Origin: JAABVD01 sp965204545 | GTDB taxonomy: Bacteria > Verrucomicrobiota > Verrucomicrobiia > Opitutales > UBA2995 | Assembly (NCBI GenBank): GCA_965204545.1 | Contig: CBDBFA010000003.1 | Span: forward strand, 1,116,001 to 1,180,000 | DNA length: 64,000 nucleotides | Direction of reading: 5' to 3' | Shown here: in pieces, positions 42,354 to 49,910 of the stretch | How the letters are laid out: every line of letters begins with the position of its first letter | Position numbering within the stretch: position 1 is the stretch's first letter | Translations under genes and position numbers: made by a program | The notes under the pieces: model-generated | Told to the model about the DNA's origin: nothing | Database searches by the model: none | The model's input: the letters and a program-made list of their open reading frames with translations, nothing else

Positions 42354-44162
42354 ATGAGTAGCCCCTCCCATAAGCCGACGGTTACACCGCAAAAACCAAC
42401 AGCCATGATCGGCGCCGACATCGTGATAGAAGCCCTTCTGCGCCAGGGAGTGGATACGGTGTTTGCCTATCCGGGCGGCGCATCCATGGAAATGCATCAG
42501 TCCCTGGTTCGGCGGCAAGACGAAATTCGCACTATCCTGCCGCGCTTTGAACAAGGAGGTGGATTTATGGCAGCGGGTTATGCCCGCGCCACGGGGAAAC
42601 CGGGCGTATGCATGGCAACCAGCGGTCCCGGGGCAACCAACCTGCTCACTGCCATCGCCGATTGCTTCATGGATAGTATTCCGCTCATCGCCATCACCGG
42701 CCAGGTTCCCCAACACCTCATCGGCAAGAGCGCATTCCAGGAAACGGATGTCTTCGGGATGACCCTTTCCGCAGTAAAGCACAGCTACCTGGTACTGGAT
42801 GCGGCGGAAATCCCAAAAGTCGTAAAAGAAGCCTTTTACATAGCTTCAACCGGCCGGCCCGGACCGGTCCTCATCGATATTCCCAAGGACGTTCAGCAGA
42901 AACGGACCACCCCCGAATTTCCCGAAACCATGGACCTCATCGGTTACCAGCCCCATGAGAAGGCCCCGGATGGAGAACTCATCGAGGTAATCGAACTGAT
43001 CGAAGAATCCAGCAAACCGGTTCTCTACGTCGGGGGCGGGGTCATATCTTCCAATGCTTCGGAGGAACTCTACCGGTTCGTTCAACGAACCGGCATCCCC
43101 ATTACCACAACCTTGATGGGGGTCGGAGCCTATCCGGAAACAGACGACCTTTCCATGAAATGGTTGGGCATGCATGGAACGGTTACGGCCAACTATGCCG
43201 TGGCCGAATCCGACGCGCTTTTCGCATTCGGCGCCAGGTTTGACGACCGCGTGACCGGATTGGTGAGCAAATTCGCCGAACATGCCCAGATCGTTCACAT
43301 CGATATCGACAGCTCCGAACACCACAAAAACAAAATCGTTCAATACCCCATCCAATCGGACCTGAAATACGCCCTGAACCGCATGCTGGAACTCATGGCC
43401 GAAAGAAGGTTCAAAGCCCCTGACCTGAGCGCGTGGCACAAAAAGATCAACAATTGGAAGGAAGAATTCCCCTTCACCTACGAGGAGAGCCCCCACATCC
43501 TTCCCCAGGAAGCGGTCGAAGTGCTCTACCAATTGACCAATGGTGAAGCCATCATAACCACCGGGGTCGGACAACACCAGATGTGGGCGCCTCAATATTA
43601 TGATTTCCGTCATCCGCGCAGCTTCCTCAGTTCCCTCGGACTGGGCACCATGGGCTTCGGCTATCCAGCCGCCTTGGGCGCCAAAATCGCCCGCCCGGAC
43701 CGCCAGGTGATCGACATCGATGGAGATGGCTCCTTTCTCATGAACATCCAGGAACTGGCTACAGCAGAAGTCGAAAAGATCCATGCCAAAGCCATGATCC
43801 TGAATAATCAACACCTGGGCATGGTCGTTCAATGGGAGGATCGCTTCTACGAGGGAGTAAGAGCCCAGACTATCCTGGGCGACCCCAACAATATCGGAAG
43901 CCCGGATAACCTCCCAGGCCTCTATCCCGATTACGTAAAAATTTCCGAGGGATTCGGCATCAAGGCTCGCCGCATCCATAAAAAAGAAGAGTTGCATGAC
44001 GCCATTGGTGAAATGCTGGACCATGACGGACCTTACGTCCTCGACGTGATCGTTCCCTATAGCGAACACGTTTTGCCCATGATTCCGGCCGGGCGGACCG
44101 TCGCCGATATGATCGTCACACCGGATCAACAGGTTAAACTGGAAAAAGGGGACAGCCTTTAG
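42354..44162 (+). CDS. ilvB: Acetolactate synthase, large catalytic subunit
   Basis: ThDP-dependent condensation of pyruvate (or pyruvate and 2-ketobutyrate), the first common step of branched-chain amino-acid synthesis. 602 aa. VFAYPGGASMEMHQSLVRRQ, the catalytic-Glu block ILPRFEQGGGFMAAGYARAT, MATSGPGATNLLTAIADCFM, SAFQETDVFGMT, and the ThDP/Mg motif IDIDGDGSFLMNIQELATAE ending in ILNNQHLGMVVQW are all present. The regulatory subunit gene ilvN does not follow; a repeat spacer does. Confidence 0.95.
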   Translation: MSSPSHKPTVTPQKPTAMIGADIVIEALLRQGVDTVFAYPGGASMEMHQSLVRRQDEIRTILPRFEQGGGFMAAGYARATGKPGVCMATSGPGATNLLTAIADCFMDSIPLIAITGQVPQHLIGKSAFQETDVFGMTLSAVKHSYLVLDAAEIPKVVKEAFYIASTGRPGPVLIDIPKDVQQKRTTPEFPETMDLIGYQPHEKAPDGELIEVIELIEESSKPVLYVGGGVISSNASEELYRFVQRTGIPITTTLMGVGAYPETDDLSMKWLGMHGTVTANYAVAESDALFAFGARFDDRVTGLVSKFAEHAQIVHIDIDSSEHHKNKIVQYPIQSDLKYALNRMLELMAERRFKAPDLSAWHKKINNWKEEFPFTYEESPHILPQEAVEVLYQLTNGEAIITTGVGQHQMWAPQYYDFRHPRSFLSSLGLGTMGFGYPAALGAKIARPDRQVIDIDGDGSFLMNIQELATAEVEKIHAKAMILNNQHLGMVVQWEDRFYEGVRAQTILGDPNNIGSPDNLPGLYPDYVKISEGFGIKARRIHKKEELHDAIGEMLDHDGPYVLDVIVPYSEHVLPMIPAGRTVADMIVTPDQQVKLEKGDSL

Positions 44163-44507
44163 CTCCCGCAAACTCCGCGACTATCGTCGGGGTCATGCCT
44201 CCTTCCCCATTATCTCTCGCCAAGGCGAGATCCCATTCCTAATTCCTAATTGGCGCCTTTGGGCGCCTATCTTTGCGTCCTTCGCGATCTTGCGAGAGTC
44301 AATTCTTCATCCCATTCCCTTCGATCAAGATCACGACCACGATCACGATCAAGATGATTCACTTCGTGCCCCTTCGTGTCCTTCGTGGATCCAATTTCTA
44401 ATTCCTCATTCCTAATTCATCCTCCTCTCTCTTCACTCTTCACTCTTCACTCTTCACTCTTCACTCCCTTTGCCGTTGCGGGTTGACTTCCAGGCCGGGC
44501 GAGTCCA
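44163..44507. repeat. Mosaic repeat spacer between ilvB and the metal transporter
   Basis: No gene. Units: ATTCCTAATTGGCGCCTTTG followed by GGCGCC (44234-44266); TTTGCGTCCTTCGCGATCTT plus GCGAGAGTCAATTC; a GATCNN array at 44323-44355; TTCGTGCCCCTTCGTGTCC plus TTCGTGGATCC; and five tandem TTCACTC heptamers ending near 44466. A TTGACT at 44483 could serve as a -35 element for the next gene. Confidence 0.75.
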
Positions 44508-44525
44508 ATTTTGACTAATCAAAAT
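44508..44525. promoter_or_regulatory. 18-bp palindromic operator, copy 1, overlapping the start codon of the metal-binding protein gene
   Basis: ATTTTGACTAATCAAAAT is a 7-4-7 perfect inverted repeat. The identical 18-mer is at 47606-47623, before the ATPase gene; both are followed after 3 bp by AATTTTT. The right half includes the first two bases of the ATG at 44524. A DtxR-like repressor domain is encoded in the same locus (48435-49910), so metal-dependent autorepression is the natural reading. Binding itself is inferred. Confidence 0.8.
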
Positions 44526-45426
44526 GAGAATTTTTATTAGTCTAACTCTTCTTTTTGCCGGGCTCCCCCTGAACGGGAAAATACGGGTTGTGACCACCAC
44601 CACCATGATCACGGACCTGGTCCAGGACATAGGAGGCGATAGGATCCACCTCACCGGGATGATGAACCCTGGGGTGGATCCCCATCTCTACAAGGCCAAG
44701 CCCAGCGACATCCAAAACCTGCAGCGCGCCCAAGTGATATTTTACAACGGATTGTTTCTGGAGGGAAAAATTGGAGACGTCCTGGCAAAATTGGCTGGAA
44801 AGGGAAAGGCGGTATACGCCGTCACCGCGACCATACCCGAGGCCCGCTTGCTGGAACCGCCCGAATTTGCCGGGAATTATGATCCTCACGTTTGGTTTGA
44901 CCCCACTTTGTGGCAATATGCCATCGGAGTAGTGGTGGACGGCTTGAGCCGGGCCGACCCGTCGCAGGCAAAATTTTTTGCCGGCAACGGGGCCCGGGTC
45001 CGAAAGGATTACCTGGGCCTCCATACCTGGGCCATCGACGCGGTCTGCCAAATCCCCCCATCGGCCCGCATTCTGGTAACCAGCCACGACGCTTTCAATT
45101 ATTTTGGCCTGGCTTACGGGTTTCAGGTGGTGGGGGTGCAGGGCATTTCGACGGCTACCGAGGCCGGTTTGGCCGATATGGTCAAAATGGTCGATTTCAT
45201 CAAACAAAAAGGGGTCCGGGCCATTTTCGTCGAATCCACCGTGGCTCCGGCCGCCATTGAAAGCATCAGCCGCGACGCCGGGGTAAAAATCGGAGGGGAA
45301 TTGTTTTCCGACGCCATGGGCATTCCCGGTGAAACGGAAACCCGTTATGGAGATACCTATGACCTGGGCACTTATGAAGGAATGATCAAACACAATGTCT
45401 ACCGCATCGTGGATGCGCTGAAATAG
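44524..45426 (+). CDS. Metal ABC transporter substrate-binding protein (TroA/YtgA-like)
   Basis: 300 aa periplasmic cluster A-I binding protein for Mn, Fe or Zn. A short signal peptide (MRIFISLTLLFAGLPLNG) precedes KIRVVTTTTMITDLVQDIGG. Metal ligands are visible in GVDPHLYKAKPSD, DPHVWFDPTLW, ILVTSHDAFNYFGLAYGFQV and LFSDAMGIPG. There is no His-rich loop, which argues against a ZnuA-type protein and for Mn/Fe. The ATG lies on the palindromic operator, with no Shine-Dalgarno between them. Gene order SBP, ATPase, permease-repressor, permease matches chlamydial ytgABCD once the IS and HAD gene are ignored. Confidence 0.92.
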   Translation: MRIFISLTLLFAGLPLNGKIRVVTTTTMITDLVQDIGGDRIHLTGMMNPGVDPHLYKAKPSDIQNLQRAQVIFYNGLFLEGKIGDVLAKLAGKGKAVYAVTATIPEARLLEPPEFAGNYDPHVWFDPTLWQYAIGVVVDGLSRADPSQAKFFAGNGARVRKDYLGLHTWAIDAVCQIPPSARILVTSHDAFNYFGLAYGFQVVGVQGISTATEAGLADMVKMVDFIKQKGVRAIFVESTVAPAAIESISRDAGVKIGGELFSDAMGIPGETETRYGDTYDLGTYEGMIKHNVYRIVDALK

Positions 45427-45437
45427 AGCTTGGGGAT

Positions 45438-45875
45438 ATGTTTTCGCGATTGATTCAAATCCTTTTCAGGCGTCCCCGTGTCGAAAAATGCGCTCATAGA
45501 CAGGAATCAGATGGGAACCCCACCGCCTCATCTCCTCCCAACCGCCCCTGGATCGGTGTAGATCTGGACGGAACACTGGCTGAAGACGGCCCCTGGGTGG
45601 ATGCATATCACATCGGCCCGCCCGTGGAGCCCATGATGAACCGGGTAAAGGAATGGATCGCCCAAGGAATTACCGTAAAAATCGTCACCGCCAGGGCCGG
45701 AGTTCCCAACGGAATTCCCCCGGTAAAGGCCTGGCTCGAGAAACAAGGCCTGCCCGATCTCGACGTAACCAACAAAAAGGATTTCAACATGATCGAGTTG
45801 TGGGATGACCGGGCCATTCAAGTCATTCCCAACACGGGAAAACCAGTCCTTGGCGAGAAAGGGGTCAGCCCTTGA
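45438..45875 (+). CDS. HAD-superfamily-like hydrolase domain protein
   Basis: 145 aa. After a 35-residue basic, low-similarity leader come the HAD motif I GVDLDGTLAEDGPWVDAYHI and a motif II/III-like region ITVKIVTARAGVP, then KDFNMIELWDDRAIQVIPNT. This small form resembles hypothetical HAD-like proteins of phages and bacteria; the substrate is unknown. It lies 11 bp after the binding-protein gene and probably in its transcript. Its TGA stop is part of the TTGA target site of the IS element that starts at the next base. Confidence 0.75.
   Translation: MFSRLIQILFRRPRVEKCAHRQESDGNPTASSPPNRPWIGVDLDGTLAEDGPWVDAYHIGPPVEPMMNRVKEWIAQGITVKIVTARAGVPNGIPPVKAWLEKQGLPDLDVTNKKDFNMIELWDDRAIQVIPNTGKPVLGEKGVSP
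45845..45875. repeat. Left arm of a REP-type inverted repeat, interrupted by the IS
   Basis: GAGAAAGGGGTCAGCCCTTGA ends at the IS boundary, and its continuation ATTTTGGTATC lies on the other side of the IS at 47483. Together they match, inverted, the right arm at 47526-47557 over about 32 nt with one mismatch. This GGGTCAGCCCTTGAATTTTGG type of repeat resembles those linked to Y1/RAYT transposases in other genomes (from memory, not checked). Confidence 0.7.
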
Positions 45876-47478
45876 GGGGTTGTTGCCGAAAGACTTTTAA
45901 AACTTGGGGTTCTGTTGACTCTCAACCGATCGGTTGGCAATCCAAGCTGCAAGCAATTTTGGGCTTCAGCCGGTCCTGTCTTTTAAAAAGGGCTAATATC
46001 GAAGTTCTTAGGCCCACATATAGGTTTTTCAGGTCCACTTTTACCTGTGCAAGCCCATCTGCTGGCCTATTGGACGGTAGCCCGTGGGTTATCAGGATCT
46101 TGATGTTTTGGACGCTGCAGATGAGCCAGTCTTGTATGCGCTGCCTGTGCAGACGCCTCCAACGAGATCGTTTGAAGTGATGCAGGTTTGCCCCTTGGGC
46201 AAAACTGCCTTCTATCAGATAACGTCTGCGAATACGGTCCCGCTTGGCTTCCGCGCTTCTGGATTGTTGCTTGGCTTCATTGATGAGATCCTCTCCCAAG
46301 TGCCTCATGATGGTGCGTCCATTCTTGGCGGTCGTGCATTGCGCCCTCAGATGGCAACTCGCGCATGTCTTTTTATAAGCTTTGTATTCGGTCGCTTTGC
46401 GGTCCTCGTCATAACGTCGCGGATATAGGTTTTCTCCAGCCGGGCAGATGTAGACGTTTTGCTCGGGATCATACCTGAATTCGGTTTTGTCAAACATCTC
46501 CGTGTCCTTGCTCTTGTTGCCTCCATGCAGGGCCATGTGGCTGCGAATCCCGCGACTCTGCAATTGGCGCATCACTTCCACCGTCCCATACTGGCTGTCG
46601 GCAATGACCGCCCGCGCCCTCTCACCACAGTTTGCTTCATGCTGCTCAACGAGCGTTTCAACTTGGGTGGCTTCATCCACGTCTCCGGGCGTGCTCGAAC
46701 TCGCCGTAATCACTCCCATTTTATTGTCTGCCGCGCGGTGGTTCTTGTAACGCGGACGAGATTCCCCTCCACCAGAATGCCTCTTGCGCGATACGCAGGC
46801 ACTGTCCGGATCGGTCGTGCTGAGCAATGAGCGGTTGACCTGCTTATAATTGGGGTTGCCCAAGTGGCCGTCCAGCTTCGCCTCCACCGCCCCGTAGGCT
46901 TCGCGCAACTGATCAATCAGTTCCGGCGAGGATTTCACTATCGAATCCTTCGAGGCATTGGCATCCACCAGGCTGCCATCCAAGTGAAGTTTCGTTCCAT
47001 CCACCAGCCCGGCCTCCACACAGTCCGTTACACTGCGCACAAAGAGTGTTTCAAATATTTCCTCTCCCCAGCGCGCCCGCGCCTTCGAAAGCACACTGTG
47101 GTTTGGCACATCATCGTCCAGAGTGTAGCCCAAAAACCAAAGGTAATCCAAACGCTCCGGCAACATCCGCATCAACTCGCGTTCGCTGCGAATGTTATCC
47201 CAGAACAACAAAAACATCAGCTTGAGGATGACCTCGGGGTCCAAACCCACATGACCATTGTATCCGTAACAATCTTTGACTTCTTGGCGCACAAAGGAAA
47301 AATCCACCATCTGGGCTACTTTGCGCAAGGGATGGTTTGCTCGTACGCGCTTGTCCAGGTCCACGTTGAAACTGAACAAATTCTTTTGGGGTTGGTGTTT
47401 TCCCATCATAGCGGAAAAAGTTTAACAATCCGGTCCGGATTTATCCAGAATTAAGTGAGGGATTTGGGCAACAACCCC
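45876..47478 (-). mobile_element. IS1182-like insertion sequence, complete, 1603 bp
   Basis: Terminal inverted repeats GGGGTTGTTGCC are exact at both ends and continue imperfectly (GAAAGAC against CAAATCC). A 4-bp target duplication TTGA lies at 45872-45875 and 47479-47482. One full-length transposase fills the element. The insertion separates the binding-protein/HAD genes from the ATPase/permease genes, and split one arm of a REP-like palindrome. All parts look intact, so the insertion may be recent. Confidence 0.93.
45922..47409 (-). CDS. IS1182-family transposase
   Basis: 495 aa DDE transposase. The N-terminal DUF772-type domain begins QPQKNLFSFNVDLDKRVRAN and contains YGYNGHVGLDPEVILKLMFL. 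The central DDE core includes LHLDGSLVDANASKD (first Asp), ARAVIADSQYGTVEVMRQLQ (second Asp) and a later Glu in YLIEGSFAQGANLHHFKRSR. A CxxC...CxxxxxC cluster (ICPAGE, KTCASCHLRAQC) is typical of IS1182. The frame is uninterrupted. Confidence 0.94.
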   Translation of the reverse strand: MMGKHQPQKNLFSFNVDLDKRVRANHPLRKVAQMVDFSFVRQEVKDCYGYNGHVGLDPEVILKLMFLLFWDNIRSERELMRMLPERLDYLWFLGYTLDDDVPNHSVLSKARARWGEEIFETLFVRSVTDCVEAGLVDGTKLHLDGSLVDANASKDSIVKSSPELIDQLREAYGAVEAKLDGHLGNPNYKQVNRSLLSTTDPDSACVSRKRHSGGGESRPRYKNHRAADNKMGVITASSSTPGDVDEATQVETLVEQHEANCGERARAVIADSQYGTVEVMRQLQSRGIRSHMALHGGNKSKDTEMFDKTEFRYDPEQNVYICPAGENLYPRRYDEDRKATEYKAYKKTCASCHLRAQCTTAKNGRTIMRHLGEDLINEAKQQSRSAEAKRDRIRRRYLIEGSFAQGANLHHFKRSRWRRLHRQRIQDWLICSVQNIKILITHGLPSNRPADGLAQVKVDLKNLYVGLRTSILALFKRQDRLKPKIACSLDCQPIG

Positions 47479-47557
47479 TTGAATTTTGGTATCTTGATCC
47501 TTTGATTAGGAAACTGCGTCTCGCATCGATACCAAAATTCAAGGGCTGACCCTTTTC
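47479..47557. repeat. Remainder of the REP-type inverted repeat right of the IS
   Basis: TTGAATTTTGGTATC continues the interrupted left arm. A spacer of about 34 bp follows, then the full right arm GATACCAAAATTCAAGGG plus CTGACCCTTTTCTC. Before the IS arrived the two arms would have formed one long hairpin between the HAD gene and the ATPase gene. Confidence 0.8.
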
Positions 47558-47605
47558 TCCCAAATAGAATTGCCTCTCGACCATTCAGGTCTTTTCATCA
47601 AACCG

Positions 47606-47623
47606 ATTTTGACTAATCAAAAT
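47606..47623. promoter_or_regulatory. 18-bp palindromic operator, copy 2, upstream of the metal ABC ATPase gene
   Basis: Identical to the palindrome at 44508 (ATTTTGACTAATCAAAAT) and followed by the same AATTTTT three bases later. It ends 26 bp before the ATG at 47650, a sensible operator position. The second copy means the ATPase-permease genes can be transcribed and repressed on their own, independent of the IS upstream. Confidence 0.82.
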
Positions 47624-47649
47624 TTCAATTTTTGCCACTAAAAACCGCT

Positions 47650-48438
47650 ATGTCGCCGCATGCGCCTCCACCGCTGGAGATTCACGACCTCACGGTAGCT
47701 TACGATAAGAAACCCGTACTCTACGGTATCGATCTGGTGGTTCCGTCCGGTCAGTTGGTCGGCATTGTCGGGCCGAACGGCGCTGGAAAATCGACCTTGA
47801 TCAAAGCCATCCTGGGTCTGGCCGCACCCAGTAGCGGGTGGGTAAAGATTTTTGGCAAACCTTATCGGAACAACGCCAAGCGTGTGGGCTACGTCCCCCA
47901 GCGGGAATCGGTGGATTGGGACTTCCCCGTCAATGTCATGGACGTCGTTCTCATGGGACGCTACGGTCACCTGGGGTGGTTGAAGCGTCCTGGAAAAGTG
48001 GACCGGGAGGTCGCTGAGGCCTGCCTGGAAAAGGTCCAGATGCTGCCCTATGCCAAGCGCCAGATTTCCAACCTCTCCGGGGGCCAGCAGCAACGGGTGT
48101 TTTTGGCCAGGGCGTTGGCCCAGGAAAGTGATCTCTACTTTCTGGACGAACCTTTCGCCGGTGTGGATGCGGCGACGGAAAGCGCCATTGTGACCATCCT
48201 GGGCCAACTGCGGTCCCGAGGAAAAACACTTATGGTTGTGCACCACGATCTGACCACTGCCCAAAATTATTTTGATATGCTTTTGCTGCTCAACATGCGA
48301 ATGGTGGATTTCGGGCCCACACGTGAGGTTTTCACCCACGAAAAACTTCAGGCCACCTATGGGGGGAAACTGACCATCCTTTCCGAAGTAGCAAAAAACC
48401 GCAGCCGGAAGAAGGAAAACCTGCTCATTGGAAGATGA
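47650..48438 (+). CDS. Metal ABC transporter ATP-binding protein (YtgB/MntB-like)
   Basis: 262 aa cytosolic ATPase. Walker A GIVGPNGAGKSTLIKAILGL, the Q-loop VGYVPQRESVDWDFPVNVMD typical of Mn/Zn transporters, signature LSGGQQQRVFLARALAQESD, Walker B LYFLDEPFAGVD and the switch His in LMVVHHDLTT are complete. A TTG six codons upstream (47632) is an alternative start. It overlaps the next gene by 4 bp (ATGA). Confidence 0.95.
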   Translation: MSPHAPPPLEIHDLTVAYDKKPVLYGIDLVVPSGQLVGIVGPNGAGKSTLIKAILGLAAPSSGWVKIFGKPYRNNAKRVGYVPQRESVDWDFPVNVMDVVLMGRYGHLGWLKRPGKVDREVAEACLEKVQMLPYAKRQISNLSGGQQQRVFLARALAQESDLYFLDEPFAGVDAATESAIVTILGQLRSRGKTLMVVHHDLTTAQNYFDMLLLLNMRMVDFGPTREVFTHEKLQATYGGKLTILSEVAKNRSRKKENLLIGR

Positions 48439-49910
48439 TGATTCCAAGCCATCCATACCGGGGTTTGGGCTTGTCCCTGGTGGCCGGACTGCTACTCCTG
48501 CCCGTCGGAGATCTTTCCGCCGCCAAAATCGGCGACCTTACCGACATCCGTCTATGGGAACAACTGGCCCGCTTTTTTTCCCTGCGGGATCCCTCCGTGC
48601 GCTACACTTTGGCGGCCTCCCTTTTTTTGGGAACCTGTTGCGGGCTGCTGGGTAGTTTTATCGTGGTGCGTAAACTCTCTCTGATGGGGGACACCCTGAG
48701 CCACGCGGTGCTGCCCGGGGTGGCATTGGGTTTTCTGTGGACCATGACAAAAAACCCCTGGGCCATTTTTCTGGGAGCCACCCTTGCCGGTTTGCTGGGC
48801 ACGGTGGTGGTTCATTGGATTCACACCACTACGCACATCAAAGAGGACAGCGCAATGGGCCTGGTGCTTTCGGGGTTTTACGCTGTGGGGATTTGCCTGT
48901 TCACCATGATCCAGCAACTGCCTACCGGCAACAAAGCCGGGCTGGACAAGTTCATGTTCGGTCAGGCCGCCGCTCTGGGCGCTGACGATCTGTGGATGAT
49001 CGGCATCATAACCAGCCTTTCCCTGATCGCAATTATCCTGTTCTACAAGGAATTTCTCGTAACCAGCTTTGATTTCGGTTTTGCCCAGGCGCTGGGGCTT
49101 TCCGCCCGATTCTTTCATTATCTGATCATGCTCTTGCTGGCGCTATCCGTTGTCATAGCCTTGCAGGCGGTGGGCATCGTCCTGGTATCGGCCCTGCTCA
49201 TTACCCCGGCTGCCACCGCATTCCTCCTGACCGACCGGATGCACCGCATGCTCATCTACGCCAGCCTGTTTGGCATGGGCGCCGGGATTGCCGGGGCATT
49301 TCTCTCCTACCTGGGAAACAGCTTGCCCACCGGCCCCTTCATAATAGTTGCGGCAAGTACGCTTTTCGGCCTGGCTCTCCTCTTCGGCAATCGTTACGGC
49401 ATCCTTCCCCGATGGATCCGAAACCTGTCCCGCAACCGGCGCATCCAAGTAGAAAATACCCTCAAAGCCGTCTACCAGGTACGCGAACAGAACCATTTTT
49501 CCCAAGATGGCATCACCGTAAAAGCATTGGGAGATCGGAGAAATCTCTCCCCCGCTGAAGCTGAAAGGGAAATCCGCCAATTGGTGCGGCGGGGCTTGGC
49601 CACCCTGGAGAAGACTGAACCCGCGGAGGCCCGGTCTCCAAACAGAAAGATCTTTCTCACCTTCTCCGGGTGGGAGACGGCATGCCGCATTGTGCGCAAC
49701 CACCGTTTGTGGGAGCTCTACCTCACCGAGTCGGTCCGGTATCGGGCCGACCACGTTCACGACGATGCGGAGGAAATCGAGCACCTGTTGGGTGAAGACA
49801 CCGTGCGGCAACTGGAACGCAGTCTCAATTATCCGACCCGCGATCCACATGGAAAACTCATCCCCAGCCTGCGGGATCTCAACCAGACATCTTTTGCCGG
49901 TCCTTCCTGA
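48435..49910 (+). CDS. Metal ABC permease fused to a DtxR/MntR-like repressor (YtgCR-like)
   Basis: 491 aa. Residues 1-330 are an ABC-3 family permease with about nine membrane segments (LGTCCGLLGSFIVVRKLSLM, GDTLSHAVLPGVALGF, SALLITPAATAFLLTDRMHR). From about 345 the protein is soluble: a winged helix (QVENTLKAVYQVREQNHFSQ, LSPAEAEREIRQLVRRGLAT), then a DtxR-type dimerisation and metal domain (RIVRNHRLWELYLTESVRY, ADHVHDDAEEIEHLLGE, YPTRDPHGKLIP). The His/Glu/Asp ligands of VHDxAxxxEH are kept. Chlamydia trachomatis YtgC-YtgR has this same fusion and releases the repressor by cleavage; cleavage here is inferred. The likely operators are at 44508 and 47606. Confidence 0.9.
   Translation: MMIPSHPYRGLGLSLVAGLLLLPVGDLSAAKIGDLTDIRLWEQLARFFSLRDPSVRYTLAASLFLGTCCGLLGSFIVVRKLSLMGDTLSHAVLPGVALGFLWTMTKNPWAIFLGATLAGLLGTVVVHWIHTTTHIKEDSAMGLVLSGFYAVGICLFTMIQQLPTGNKAGLDKFMFGQAAALGADDLWMIGIITSLSLIAIILFYKEFLVTSFDFGFAQALGLSARFFHYLIMLLLALSVVIALQAVGIVLVSALLITPAATAFLLTDRMHRMLIYASLFGMGAGIAGAFLSYLGNSLPTGPFIIVAASTLFGLALLFGNRYGILPRWIRNLSRNRRIQVENTLKAVYQVREQNHFSQDGITVKALGDRRNLSPAEAEREIRQLVRRGLATLEKTEPAEARSPNRKIFLTFSGWETACRIVRNHRLWELYLTESVRYRADHVHDDAEEIEHLLGEDTVRQLERSLNYPTRDPHGKLIPSLRDLNQTSFAGPS

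Noticed and set aside
45876..47478. The IS transposase as the enzyme that moves the CCCGCAT elements
   Set aside because: Its terminal repeats (GGGGTTGTTGCC) share nothing with CCCGCAT termini; both give 4-bp duplications, but that alone is weak evidence.
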